A stretch of DNA of 64,000 nt from Halichoerus grypus (taxonomy: Eukaryota; Chordata; Mammalia; Carnivora; Phocidae). Below are positions 24,336 to 37,400 of the stretch, one piece after another. Within the stretch, counting starts at the first letter, position 1, and each line of letters begins with the position of its first letter. The translations under genes and the position numbers were made by a program. The notes beneath the pieces were generated by a model. That model had not been told where the DNA came from, did not search any database, and saw only the letters and a program-made list of their open reading frames with translations. The stretch spans positions 878,001 through 942,000 of the forward strand of contig NC_135726.1 in NCBI RefSeq assembly GCF_964656455.1. The letters run 5' to 3'.

Positions 24336-26769
24336 ACTCAGGGTCCTGGTTGAGGGGCAGGGGGGCCATGGTGCACCAGTCATAGGACGTGTGTCTCAGA
24401 GGGGCCAACCTGCCCCTCTGGTTCCTAGGAAAGCCAGGCGTACGGGTTTACCTTGGCCAGAGTTTTAGAATATTGGCCTGCTGCCTGGCCAAGGGCAGAA
24501 GCTGGGAATTCAGAGACGGGCCCCACCCCTGGCTCTGCCCTCGCCCCCACGTGGAGCCCTCCCTTCTTGGGGGACAGTGAGGGTGGGCTCCCCGTCTGTC
24601 TCGCTGGGGTGTGGGGCACACAGGGAGGCTGGTCCTGGCCAGACGACCTCGAAGGGGGTTTCTCTTCCTTTTGCTCCTGGAAGGGAGGTGTGAGGTCTGA
24701 GGGATGGGCAGGCACACAGTCAGGCCCCGTCGAGGACATTTGTCTCTTCTCGGCCTCAGCAGAACCGCGGAGATCACTGTGCACGCTTCACACTCACGCT
24801 GCGTCTCCTATGTACGGATGCGGACCCTGAGGCTGGGGGGCAGCCCCCATGTTCTGCCCTTTACAGAGGAGGTGCAGGACCCCCGCGCTGCACCCCAGAG
24901 CCCCGCCCACCGGCAGCCCCGGGAAAGCCTTCTGCTCTGATACTTCCGAGGCTGACCTCTGTCATCCTGGGGACTCAAGGGGCACTCGGAACCTTGGGGG
25001 CCCCTCCCCGGCCTCCTGGGGGCCTCGGGAACCCATGCCTATGTGCCAGCTCCAGGAGAGGGGTCTGGGGTGGGGCTGCGTCCAACCCAGGACAGCAGAC
25101 CCTGGAGCAGGGCCCTTGCATCCCAAGACCCCAAGGAGAGAGTGGCTCCTGGAGCCAGACGGCCTGGGTGCGCAGCCGGGTTTCCTCACCTGCCCCCCTC
25201 ATAGGCTTGTTGCAGGGTGAGCTGAGCTGATTCATGTGAAGTGCTCGGGTCCAGGCCCAGCATGCCGTCAGGACTGGATCACCGTGGCTTGGTTACCTAC
25301 TGTCGGAACCCATCCCTCCCTTCCTACTTTCCCAGGACCTTTGTAAGGGTCAGATGAGGTACCAGCAGAAATCAGACTCTAAATGATCAAAGCAGGGGCT
25401 TGTTATTTCCAGCAGCTTTGCAGACTGGAGGCGGGCAGAAGAAGGTTCTAGAACCCCAGGGCTGGGAGCTCTGGGCTGTGGCCAGTTCTCAGCCAGGCAG
25501 GGCAGGCTGGGAACCACAGGCAGACAGGGACAGTGATGGATGGGGTGGCTTGTTCCGGCACATTCCATGTTCTTTCCCACCGGCTCTGCCTGGCTTGGAG
25601 AGCAGCTTCCTCTGTGGTCGGATTAGGGACATTCAGCTGGGGACTGGATACGCCGTCTGGGAAAGATGCTGGGTCTCCCATGGGCCTGTGGCGTGCGGGC
25701 CAAGGTCTGGGAATGTTCCCAAGGGTGGGAGGCAAGGTTGGGGGCGGGGGACCCCTTTGGCTCTTCTGCTCACTAGGACGCCTAGACGTGCCTTGACTGC
25801 TGCCTGCCCAGACCCGCACCAGGACACCAGCGGCCCAGTGCCAGTAGGCCCCCTGCCCTCTGGGAGGCCGGTGGGGACTGCCACAGAGAAAGGCTCCGCG
25901 GGGTGGCAGATGGGGGATCAGAAGGGGGCGGGAGGGGGCCTGCAAGCTGTGGGGCTGTGGGCCGGTGGGAGTGATGCCCAGGTCATGGCCAGCCCCCTAC
26001 TCAGCTGTGGGAGCCAGGCAGGTCGCCCGGCCTGTCTTGTTTCCCCGTCTGAAAGAGGAGAGGAGTGCCGTCGGCCTCCGAGGGTCGTGGGGAGGTCACA
26101 CAAGCCAGCGGTCTGGGCCCTTCACGTAAGGAATGTTCTTTTCCATGTACATTGAGCTCCCTGGCTATGGGCCCCTCGCTTCCCGTCTGCCTACCTCTGA
26201 GCCAGGACCACGGGTGGGGGCCCGGCACTCCCCCGGCTGTCCCCGCCTGCGTCGGCACGAGGCTGCTCCTCGGGCTGAGACGCTGCTCGGGCTCCAGGAC
26301 GGCTGGTGGGGACCCCTGGCGTCGGGTGACGGGGCTCGATGTCCCTTCCCCAGACTCCGAGCTTTCCTCCACTGGCGTGATCGGCCCCTCACTTGGCTAA
26401 GGCAGCGTTCTGCACTCACCAAGCTGGGCCTGGCGGGTTGCGTGGAAAGAACCGCGGTGCCTTCACCCTGGCTGCCCAGGGAACTGGGAGGGGCACAGGG
26501 ATGCTGGTGGCCGCGTCTCCTTTCTTCTTCCTGGGCGTGCCGAGATCAGAAGGAGCTCCATGCTGTTGGGAAGATGGTCCTTGCACTCATCTGCCCGAGT
26601 TTGGACACTGCTGACTCACAATGAGGGACCTCTGACCCCAGGCAGCTGCCCCTCCTGTGTGCTGCTTGGCCCACACATCGTTCCGAGGCAGCGTCGGGTC
26701 AGAGCCCAGGCTGGTGTCGCAGGTGATGGCGGCACCGTGGGGGCCCGGGCTCAGCCCTCTGCCCGGCAC

Positions 26770-26985
26770 CCTCTGTGCTTCCGGCTCTGAGACCTGAGCA
26801 AGTCACTCGCCCTCCCTGAGCCTCAGCTTCACCATCTAAAAATGGGCATGATAACCAGCCTGTCGTGTGGAATTCCTAATAAAAATCGGTCCTTGGGGTC
26901 ACTTCACTTTTCCTGACCTGAGGGGTAGACAAGCTAATGCGTGTGAGGCCCTGCATAGGGGCAGCGGATATCCTTATTATCATAT
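26770..26985 (+). mobile_element. MIR SINE remnant
   Basis: GAGCAAGTCACTCGCCCTCC, CTGAGCCTCAGCTTCACCAT, CTAAAAATGGGCATGATAAC and GTGTGAGGCCCTGCATAGGG follow the MIR order. Confidence 0.65.
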
Positions 26986-28109
26986 ATTAACATTATAAGG
27001 TTTGACTAGATCTGCCTAACCAGAGCCCCCTAAAGGGAGCTTTTCCAGGGGAACCCCCATCGTCAGGTGGAGGGTTTGTGGGACTAAGAGCCTCGAAGCA
27101 CCCCAGAATGAGGAGTGTGGGAGACAGAGGCCTGGGTGGGTGTGGAGGGGACAGTCGGAGCTCGGGATGGAGGGCACAGGTCAGGCCTAGCCTGCCATTC
27201 CCAGGCCGGGTGACCCTGGGGAGGGCCCTGACAGTGCGTTTTGCGGGGGAGGGCATGGGGATTCTACCAGACGCTGTGTGCAGAGCATGGGGGTCAGGAC
27301 ACTGGGCAGGGACGTTGAGGGGACCTGAGAAGGAAGGAGGAGACAAGCGGCCTCACAGGACCTGCCCGGGGTCTCCAGGTGGGTCTGGCCTTGCCAGGGA
27401 GCTGAGCCAGGCCTTGCTCACAGCCTTGGCGGGAAGCAGGACTGAACCCCTCACTGGCTCCCGGCACCCAGCATCTGATGGAGGAGCCCATCCCCTGCAC
27501 CCCTGCACCCTGAGCCCAGCCAGCTCCTGTGGCTATGGGTGCAGGGTTCTGCCTGGACAGCCCCATGCTGGCCACCAGCCCGTGAGAGCCACGGGGAGTC
27601 TGAGCCTCGCTGTGGGTCTCGGGGGGCCAGGGAGCAGCCCTTGGCTTGGCAGGCGGCCTCGAGAGGGGGCAGGGCAGGAAGCCAGCGCAGGAGAACAAGG
27701 CCGCCCCAGTCCAGCAGCTCATTACCGTTTGCCCACAGGCTGCAGGGGCTGTGGGCCAGTCGGCTCGCACACAGCCTGGGGCTTTGGGGACGGGGAGGAG
27801 ATGATAGGTAAGGACAGTGACTGTAGCCCCCGCCACCCGCGATGTGACCGTGGCGGGTGCCAGGCCTCTGCTAAGTGCGTTTCTCCCTGTCTCCTTTGAT
27901 CTGTCCCGCACACCAGGGAGGTGGGCAGTTGGTGAGCGAGGAGTGAGGCTCACAGAGGCAGTGACTCGTCCTGGGGGGCAGCTTCCAGCTCCCTCCAAGC
28001 CTGGGCCCTGAGTGGACCCCCCCTGCTGTCCCTGCTCAGCCGGCCCCTCCAGCCCCGATGCAGGGAGACCCCAGGGAGACGCCTTCAGACCCCCATCGCC
28101 CCTGCGTCC

Positions 28110-28485
28110 TGCTCTGGCATCGAGTGCCCCAGCCTTCTGGACGTCCCCGCCCCACGCGCTCCCTGCAAACAGGTGGACCAGAAGGCAAGGTCATCCCGCG
28201 CGGGGCGACGTTCCAGAGGGCGAGGAGCTCAAGTGTGGGGGCATGTCGCCTGAGGACGTGAGGCCAGAGCGGAACCACCGGCGGGGTGCTCTGGGTGCGG
28301 GGAGAGGGGCGAGGGTTGCGGTGGACGGCGGCCCCGACGGGGCGGGAGGGCGGCCTGGGTCAGCAAGAAGCCGCTCGCGCAGTGGCGGCTGCTGCCGGGT
28401 GTTGGGCAGGAGAGTGGACGTGCGAGCTGAGGCTCGCTCCGGCCCCTCTGCCCACACAGCAGGTCCACGTGCACCAGCCCAGCCC
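28110..28485 (+). promoter_or_regulatory. CBFA2T3: CpG island, candidate alternative promoter of CBFA2T3 short isoform
   Basis: About 33 CpG dinucleotides by hand count in roughly 330 bases of high-GC sequence, an unusually dense patch for the intron. It lies about 2.8 kb upstream of the exon that carries the short-isoform ATG. A GC-box-like GGGGCGGG is visible near 28,338. The promoter role is inferred. Confidence 0.4.
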
Positions 28486-29737
28486 CGCTGACCCTCCGGA
28501 CCCTCCGTCCTGGAGGCCCTCACACGCCTCCTCGCCGAGGCTCCCGAACACTCTGCACATCCCTGCGGCACAAACACTGTTCCTGCCCCCTCGCCACACC
28601 TCCTCCGCTCTTCCCCGACGGCCTCCGTCATTTTCTGGGGTGGGGTCTGTGCCGACGGCAGCCTCCAGAGCAGGGTCCTGGCGCACCGTCCTTCCCTAAA
28701 CCTCTGCCGAATTTCACTGAGCGCGTGCGTGCGCAGACTGCTACCCCCTCTGTCGGGAAATAAAGACTCAGAGAGGTGCAGGGACCCCCCAGGTCACTCA
28801 GTGAGAAGCAGCAGAGCCAGGACTCAAGGCGCCAGAGACTCGGGAGGTCCCGCACGGCGCACCTGTGCCCCGGGGCTGCCCCCCCCACCCCCTGCAGCCA
28901 GGTCTGCATGCCAGCCCCGCCGCGGCCTCTGGAAGAACATGGTGCACTGGGGGCAGGCAGGCCTCGCAGCCCTGCAGACCCGCATGACCCTGCGGGGCGC
29001 GCCCAGCCCCCCCGTGTGCCCGCGGCAGACACCGCGCCTCTCTGTACCTGAGAGCGAGGGCTGGCCAGGGCACCCCCACCCCCGGGGCCTCCGCGAGAAT
29101 AAGGAGCCGCGAGCGTTTGCGTGTCTGCTCAGGAAACGGGCGGCCTCACCTTCCCTTTCTGCCACGGAGGTCGCGGGTGCTGGCGGGAGCGGCCTCTTCC
29201 CCTCTGGGCGCTCAGCGGGCGGCCCTGGGCTGAGTGTCCGCCAGCTGGATTCTCAAAGGGCCCTGCTGTGTTGGCGCCCAGCGCCCGCGGTCCCCACCGC
29301 TGGCCGTGCATATCACACAAGCGCCCGGGGAGGGGTGGGCGGCGCGGACCCGGCAGGCTCCCTCTGCTCTCTCCGCGCCGTTTGTCCTCAGCGTGGAAGG
29401 GCTTTGGCAAGTTGGAGCCGGCCACGTGCCTGAAACGCCCCCCATGCCGGCCGGGGGGACTGCCTGCCCCAGGGGCCTGGTCACTCCCAGGGCTGGCCAG
29501 CACGGGTCTGCACCCTGCAGGGGTGGCCCAGGGCCCACAGTGGCCGGCCACATTTGCCTTCTTTGGTTGTCACCAGCGACTGGCGGCCGGCCCTGCGGCC
29601 AGGCACGGCGTTGACGGGCCCCCACAGCTGCGGTGCACGTGTGCCCGGCCGTCAGCTCCCTGGCAGGCGGGCTGCAGGGGGGCAGGGCGCCCAGCGGGAG
29701 GGAGGCCAGCGGCCGCAGCTGAGTGGACAGCAGGTGC

Positions 29738-29970
29738 GGCGTGGCCCGGGTGGCCGCTAATTACCGGCTGCTTCCCTGCTCCGGGGGGCCCAGCGGGGAG
29801 GGGTCTTCTTCACTGTCAGCCCGCGGGGCCCCGGCGTGCAGAGGGCTGTCAGAGCCCCGACGGGCATCTCCGCTCTGTGAAGGGGGGGTGGGGGAGGGAG
29901 GGGAGGCTGCCGCGGATCGGGCGCGAGGTAACAGTAAATGCCATCTGTCGGCGTTATTAATCACCACCCA
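29738..29970. promoter_or_regulatory. CBFA2T3: Candidate conserved patch with homeodomain and E-box words
   Basis: GCTAATTACCGGCTGCTTCC at the left edge and GTAAATGCCATCTGTCGGCG followed by TTATTAATCACC at the right, in CpG-rich DNA about 1.4 kb upstream of the first coding exon in the window. Confidence 0.25.
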
Positions 29971-30709
29971 CAGAGGCTGGCTGCCCCGGGTGCACATGTG
30001 TGTCTGCGTCCGTCCTGTCCTGCAGGGCCCCTGGGAGAGGGGAATGGGGGAGAAGCAGAGGACGCGTGAGATGTAGCCGCCTAGGGGCAGCTGACAGGTG
30101 CGCAGCCCCGGCCCCTGGCGAGACCCCGTCGGCGTTAGCAGGGTGAGCTCGGGGCAGCGGCTGGGGCCGCGTGGGCGGTGCCTCCGTCACAGGGAGAGCT
30201 CACCCACCCTGACGGCTCGAGCAGCTGGGCCGCCCCAAATCCCAGCCACTGCCTCTCTGGTTTTCCGGCCTGCCCGGGCACTGGCTCAGCCGAGTTTAGA
30301 CACAGGGGGAGGCCCGGGGCTCGCCGTCCTCCAGCTGCAAAGATGACCAGCTGCTGGCTCAGGGTTTGTGTGGCTGGTCAGATTTGCCCAGAGGCCCTTT
30401 CCTGCAGGCCCTGCTTTGTGGGGGCCCCGGGGCTCAGGGCCCTCAGGCCTTGGTATGGGACATCTCCACACCTGACCCTTAGCAGAGCATCACAGACCAC
30501 ATGGGAATCTTGACAAGGTCAGGGGCACACGACCCGTCGGTCTGTGGACCACATATCGAGTGGCAGGCCTAGAACAGCGTGCATTACCCAGGCGAGCAGG
30601 TGGTTAAATAGGGGTTTGCCACCCCAGAGGGTCTGCCTCCCAGGCCTTCCTGGGAAGACCTCACCCATCCAGGGCAAGCCTTTTGACATCTGAGAGCTGT
30701 CAGGGCCCT

Positions 30710-30890
30710 GGGACCCATGGTTTCTCCAGGAGGGGTGTCCAACCACCTGCAGCCCCCCACCTGGGACCTTGTTAGAAATGCAGATTCTTGGGCCTTCCCC
30801 AGACCTGCAGCATCAAAAACGGGGTGGGGAGGCTGGCATCTCTGCACACGCCCTCCAGAGGACGCTGACGGAGTTAGTGTTTGTAATCCG
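30710..30890 (+). mobile_element. hAT-Charlie-type (MER) DNA transposon remnant
   Basis: CTTGTTAGAAATGCAGATTC, TTGGGCCTTCCCCAGACCTG and CAGCATCAAAAACGGGGTGG match a widespread short MER-type hAT repeat in order; the exact subfamily is not assigned. Confidence 0.5.
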
Positions 30891-31266
30891 CTGCCTGGGG
30901 AGTGCCCCCCAGCCCCCGGTCTGCTGGGGAGTAAACCTAAGCCCCCCCAGAGCCACGCCCCAGTAAGGACCCCAGTCCCATTCCCACTGACCCAGGATTC
31001 TCCCAGCTCCGCCCTCCAGCCCACCTGAAATGGGCTGCCCCACGCCTGCCCTCTGAGCCCAGGTGGGAGGGATGTCAGCCGCCTTGGAGCACAGCTGAGG
31101 CTTGTCGGGGGCACACTGGGCCCTGGGATTGGGACCAGCTGTGCACAGAGCCGGGGGCCCCCCCCCCCCGGGTGCCCGCAGCACAGGTCCACACCCGTGG
31201 ACCCTCGCGTCCCCTCAGCCTGCTTCACCGTGCCTCTTTTTCTCTCCTCCCCGCGGCCCCCTGCAG

Positions 31267-31413
31267 TGGACAGGAAGGACAAGACAGCAACGATGCCCGA
31301 CTCGCCTGCCGAGGTGAAGACGCAGCCCCGCTCCACGCCCCCCGGCATGCCGCCCCCAGCGCCTGCCGCGTCCCAGGGGGCCACCCGGCTCCCCTCCTTC
31401 ACGCCTCACACAA
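31267..31413 (+). CDS. CBFA2T3: CBFA2T3 exon with short-isoform start codon
   Basis: The acceptor is a long pyrimidine tract ending CCCCTGCAG and the donor is CACACAA|GTGAGT. The exon enters with two bases completing a codon and leaves in phase 1. It encodes DRKDKTAT, then [17 protein letters not shown], a Pro/Ser-rich segment typical of the MTG N-terminus before NHR1. The ATG at 31293-31295 is the natural start when a non-coding first exon is used. A transcript from the upstream coding exon would read through it. Confidence 0.93.
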
Positions 31414-34400
31414 GTGAGTAACCCAGGGCTGGGGCACCGAGTGGGCAGAGTGGAGGTCCCCTGGAGCTGTGTGAGGCTCCGAGCATTACCACGAATCAAG
31501 CCAGGGCTGGGGGCCCTCCGCCCTGAACCCATAAACGCCCACCGTTGGGCCCTTGAGAGGGAGGATCTCATCATGGCTCAGAGCCTGAGCCTCAGGTTCA
31601 AATCCTGGTTCTTCTACTTTGTGGCTGTGTGGCCTTGGGTAAGCTACTTAACCTCTCTGGACCTGGCGTTCCTCATCCATAATTCGGGGCTGGCCACAGT
31701 CCCTGCCTCAGCGAGCTGCTGTGAGGACAAGTGAGTTAGTGCAAGTTCTTACCCAGTGACAGCACATCGTGAGTGTTTTGTCAAAGCTCTTACACTTGGA
31801 GCCCAGAGAGGGACAGGGAGAGCCCTCCCAGCACCCAGCAGCTTACTCGAGGGCTGCGAGTCCATCAGAGGTGGCCCTGGCCTCAGCGGAGCTGGGCAGC
31901 CAGGCCACAGCGGGGTGTGAGGGTGGCCAGGACCTGGCGTCAGCCGGGGGCCCTGCTGCCGGGGGATGTGCAGGGCAGGCCGGCCCTTCGCCCAGTGTCT
32001 CCCTGGCCCTGGGCTGACCTGGGGTGAGCATCTGGGCACACACAGTGTCTCTGGGTGGGCTTCCACACCACAAACACCACTGCTGACCTGTTGCTTTGAC
32101 TCAGAAAAATCGGGCACTCAGTGACTTTGGGGTCTTGAGCATTTGGGAGGAGACGCCAGCCTTGGGCCGGTGGGGGGTATGGTATCCCGAGCCCCCCAAG
32201 ACGAGGGGCTTAGCAGTGTGTCCTGGGCATTTCTGGTGGGTAGTGGAGAGAATCTGCACGGCACCTGCTCCCCCCACATCCAGAGGCCAGAAAGCCCCAC
32301 ACGTGGGGAACCCTTCGCCAGGTTTGAAACCCAAGCAAAGCCCGTCTCTGGGAAGGGAGCCTCGAGTGCCTCAGCCTGGTGGTTCCTCAGACAGCCTCCC
32401 GCCAGCCATAGCCCAGGTGAAACCGCAGGGCCCAGCTCTTTTCTTCCCTGTCATCGGAGGCCGGGCAGCCGGGGACCATGGGGCTTGGCTGTGACCCTGC
32501 TTACCTCTGGAGAAAGGTGCTGCTTTCAGCGGTCAGGCCAGGCTTGGCCCTTGTCTGTAGGATGCCGGCTCTGAGCGGGCCTCCTGAGCGCGCCGCGCCG
32601 TGGGGGGCAGGTGGAACGCACCAGCGGCTGCCCGTGTAGTCGGAGGCAGACTTCCCAGCACACTCAGGAGCTTAACAGCCAGCACCCTCCCCGCACCTTC
32701 CCTCCACAGAAGGTCCCAGGTCCTCCTCCTCAGGCCGGTCTGTGCCAGGGTCACCATATGTAATGGAGACCGGAATGAACCCCAGACCTTTCCTTCCCCA
32801 GGAGGGGCCCAGGAGAGCGGGGCCTCACACTGCGGTAGCCCTGGGCGTCCAGGCTGGGGTCGGCCTGCAGGGGCTGGCTGGGCTCTCCTGTCACGCAGCT
32901 GCTGGCCATCGGGTCCCCTCTGCCTCTGCCGTGCGGACCCCGCCCTCACCTCGGGGCTGGACCCCTGTCGGCCACAGGCGGAGGCTCCCACGGCATTTAA
33001 CCGCCACTAGCAGCTCCCAAGACACAAGGCCGTGGGCCCTCCTCCCAAAATGACGAGCCCACCCTCCAGGGTCTGGTGCCCAGGCAGAGAAGCCGGCGGG
33101 CCGTGGCCAGCGTGACCGAGGCCTCGGGGCCACTTGCCTGGCTAGGAAGGGCACGTCGCCCTCGGCCTACTTTCCTTCTTGGCCCAGGACCCATGCTCCC
33201 GAAAGCGCCGGTCTGGGAACCAGATGTTCCAGGTTGGGGACAGGGGTGGGGTGTGTATGTGGCTCAGGGCCCCCCTCACGGCCATCTGTCCCCTCACACT
33301 GGTGCACCACGGGCTCACGTTTCTGGAGGGGAGGGCCTGGCTCTATCTGGGGCATGGACGTTACAAGAGGCTGATGGTTCCTTCTACTCGAAGCCAGTAC
33401 TTTAATGTCATTGAGCTGCTGGGGTGTCCATCTGGGTCTCTGGTCCCCTCCAAGGGGCCTCGGAGTTGTGCGAAGTTGTGTGGAATTCCCAGAAAGCCGT
33501 GGTTAACTGCATCATGCCCCTGGCCGCCGGGGGTGGGAGCCTCTCCAGCTTCCCCAGGAGCAGCCTGGGAGCCACGCAGGCCAGAGACTGACCTTGAGCC
33601 GTGGCTCAAGCTGGTTTTCCTTGCCTGATGACCGCCTGGGCACAAATTCATGCTGGAGTTGAAGCCACGGTATGGCTGTGGCGGTGGTCAGGATGGCTGA
33701 GATGGCTTGGGATGCCCTCAAAGGCCCGTCCTGCCCTTGATTACTCCCTGTGACGGGGGGCTCACTGCCTGTCTGCAGTGGTCCAGCCCATCTGGCCTCG
33801 GCTCCACTTACTAACTCCAGCTCGGACAGATCACATCTCTGCCCCCTTGGTGCTTCTTCCCTTCACGGTGGCTAAGGGCTGGGCCTTGCTTTCCAACCAC
33901 CACTGGCTTGTCTGTCAATGGACCTCACGTCTTGTCGGCTTGGGCTCCGGGTCCCTTGAGGACGGTGCCAAGTGGGGTTATAGGGCGCCTTCCAGGAAGA
34001 GAGCTTTTTAGGAACCAAGGTGTCCCACCCATGCCGGTTGGAGACACTGCAGGGCTTGTTGAGCTCTAGAAGGTCCTCCCAGATATGGCCCTAAGAGACC
34101 CCCCAATACAACCCCGTTATTTTACGGTAGAGGGACTGAGGCCCAGAGAAGAGAATGGACCGGCCCAAGGTGGTGACAGAGTCCCAGTCCCCAAAACTGC
34201 TGTGGAGAGGCAGAGGGGAGGGGCGGCCCTGCCCACCCACCTGCTCTTTCCTGACAGGGTGTTTTTCTTATTTTGCTTACAGATCGAGAAGACGGGCCCA
34301 CGATGTCCCTGCCCCACGGCCGTTTTCATGGCTGCTTAAAGTGGTCTATGGTCTGTCTTTGTAAGTAAAATAACAAAAACCGCAGCCTCCTGGGAGGTCC

Positions 34401-37400
34401 TCACCCCAGCAGCCTCTGCCCCGGGGAAGGCCACGGCAGTGCCCCTCACTGCCTGCACCCCCATTATTGTTGCGTCTGCTGTGTTCATGAGCCCTGCCTC
34501 CCTTAGAGAGAAGAGGGGGCCGGGGGCAGGCCCAGGAGAGCAGAGCACAGAGCCCCGAGTCAGACCCGAGTTCACAGCCGCCCTGCACTCACGAGCTGTG
34601 TGGCACTGGGCAGGTGGGGGGCCTCTCTGAGCTCCTTTTCCCCAACCACAGAGCAGGATGAATAAGGCAGATCCAGATCCCAGAGTTGTGAGAAGATCCG
34701 ATGTCAACAGCGAGTCAGTCGCTTGGCCGACTCAAGGGCGGACCCCGGCCCGCCTCAGGCCCCAGCTCCCACCCCTCCTGGCCAGGTGACTTGGGCAGGT
34801 ACCACACTTGTGCCTCGGTTTCTCCACCTGTCAAACGGCAGTCATCCCAGCACCTAGTGCCAAGGGCAACTACAAGGAGCCGTGAGATGCTGCTGGTCTC
34901 ACACGGGGCCCGGGACACGCTGGGTGCTCGGTCGCCAGTGGACATTTCTGCCCAAGTCTCGGGACCACAGCTGAGGCCTGTGGCGGAAAGCGCTCGAGGG
35001 CCGTGCTCATAGTTCGTCAGCCAGCGAGTGCGGTCAGGTCAGGCCCTGACTCTACGCCAGGGGGCTGCACGGCCCGGGTGGCCCTGCGGAGCCCCCAGGC
35101 TCTGAGCAGGAGGTGACGTATCAGTCCTGCATTATTTATGTCCCGCGATACCGTTGTCCTTACTACCCTGTGGGAGCCGTGCCTGGCCTGGCTCTGGCGC
35201 CCAGCGTGTCCCCGGAGCCGCGGTGCTGACGGGGAGAGGGGCTGGCGGGAGGGGCTGCTTGTCGGGTTCCGCGTCCCAGCGCGACCCCCGCCCGGGCCCC
35301 GGGGCCGGGGGAGCCACAGGGGTGCTCGTGTGTGCCCCCAAACCTCAGCCGGGGACACGTGTGCGGTCTAACTTAGTAACACACCTGTTGTGGGAATGAA
35401 AGCGCTTGTGGCTGGGGGTTATTTTCGGCGTCTCTTTAGCAAGTTGCTGAGACTGCCCGGCAGCCCGCGGGAGGGAACACGGGCAAGCGAGGGCAAGCAG
35501 GCCACCGGGAGGACCCAGGCACCGAGGGCAAGCTGGTAAGAGAGCTGCAGGGAGGTCAGGCCCAGGCGGGGCCGGCAGCCGCCGGGTGGGGACCCAGGAG
35601 GTAGACACAGCCGTTCGTCTTAGAAGCCTCTGGAAGATCCAGACCCCGGTGACGGCCCAGCTCTGCTGCGAGGAATCAGCCCCCTGCTGTGGTGAGCTGA
35701 GGCCATCGTGGCAGCAGGGCCATCTCCTGGCCTGGCCGGGATGACGGCCGGCGGCTCTCATCACTCTTGACCAGGGCATCCGTTGGCTGGAGCTCACCAG
35801 GGAGAGAGAAAATTGGCACAACAATGGGGTCTCCTGCTCTATCGGAGGATCCTCCGGACAGCACCTCAGAGAGGGTGACGGACGGGGACGCTTCCTGCCT
35901 GTGTTTGGCGTTCACTCTCCATTGAAGAGCGAGGGAAGCCCCCGAATGAGGTGACACTCCGGGGCTGGTGTGTCCCTTCAAGGCCCTAGAAGGGGCTTCC
36001 GAGATCATTCAGACCAGAGGCAAACGGGCTCCAACTGCATGGTGTCTGCTGGGGAGGGGAGAGCTGACTTGAGTCCTCGGGCCCCGTCTCAGGACAGGAG
36101 GCCTTCAGCCAGTGGTTTCCAAACCTCTGCTAAGTGGTGGCCAATTATTGACAAGTGATGAGTGATCCCCCAACATACAGAAGCAATCAGGGTTAAGCAT
36201 CCCCAGCTCCTTCTGGTGGTAGAAGGATAGCGGAGGTTCTATAATCCAGGGGAGCATGGAGCGGAAGGGGGCCGGGCACCAGTCCTCGGGTTTAGCCAAG
36301 GCCCATTTGCAAATGAAGGAACTGAGGCCAGGCCCCCATTCTCACCTCCCTGGGCTAGTCCAGGCAGATGTGAGGCCTCGGGCAGGATGCCCCTCCCAGC
36401 CAGGGCGGCTTCTCCTGCCCATGAGGGCAGAGCTGTGTCGGCTGCTGCTGAGGGCCTATGGGTGCTGGGGTCACCCCGCGGGGGGCAGGCCGTCTGGGGA
36501 ATCCTATGGAGTGTGCGTGGTAATAGTGAGCCTTGCCACCTGCAGGCTGGGTGCCTGGCTCATGGCCAGCAGTCCAGTGCAGTGAGTCAGGGAGGGACAT
36601 TTACAGGTGTCTCTGGCAAGCAGGTCCGTGGGGCAGAGCCAGCCGTCGCAGCTGGACGTGCGGGCAGCGTCTGGGGCAGGCAAAGCCCACCAGACGGCAG
36701 CCTCAGGGCTAACAGAGGGCACTCATCAGAGGGCTCCGGGGGCCAGGGATGGGCCGGTTCCAGAGCCCACGGGGGACAGTGCAGCCCCGGGGCTGGACTC
36801 AGTGGGAGCTGTGTCTCCCTGGCCTGCAGGGCAGGTGGAGGGGGTGACAAGGACCCAGGAGAGCCACAGCTGGGGGAGGGCTGAGGCCCAGGGAGGGGGC
36901 TGGCATGTGGGCTGCCCCTCCAGGCCGGGTGAGGCCAAGAGCGTGTGCAGAGGACACTTCCCAGGGCCCGGCCAGGATGGGCAGGGCGGGCGTGGTCTGG
37001 GGCGGCACAGCCACACCCCCAGCGGCCAGAGCAAGCAGGGTCAACGGCAGACACGCCTGGTGCTCAGCGGAAGCCGCTTCACAGAGCTGACCCTGGCCGC
37101 ATCCCCATCCCCGAGAAAGGAGCTCCTGCTCCCCATCTCCACACTCACAGGCAGCCAGGTCTCAGCCATGGGTCCAGGAAGGGCCTGGAGCCTCGAGAAA
37201 TTCCATCCTCAGGGTGCAGCAGCCCTGAGCTGCCCGCCTCCAAAGACTCCCCGGCTCGGCCCCTGGGCACAGGCCCAGCTGGACGGGGGGGCGTGGGCCT
37301 GGGGACCACAGGCGAGTGAGTGAGAGATGTCCATGTGCGCGTGCATCTGTGTGTATACATGGGTGCTATCATACACACAGGTCCGGCTGTGTGGGGCTGC

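Larger units (their letters stand above)
1..31266 (+). other. CBFA2T3: CBFA2T3 5' intron sequence (no coding exon recognised)
   Basis: No translated segment in any frame matches a protein family that I recognise, and the first recognisable exon begins at 31,267 behind a good acceptor. In human the long CBFA2T3 isoform starts in an exon tens of kb upstream, so this stretch is read as intron, with the missing first coding exon outside the window. The contents are listed separately: a 36-bp minisatellite, L1 fragments, a Can-SINE, microsatellites, MIR/L2-age remnants, AT-rich candidate enhancers and CpG-rich patches. The rest is GC-rich unique-looking sequence in which I see nothing specific. 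A non-coding alternative first exon could lie here, most plausibly near the CpG island at 28.1-28.5 kb. Confidence 0.75.
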
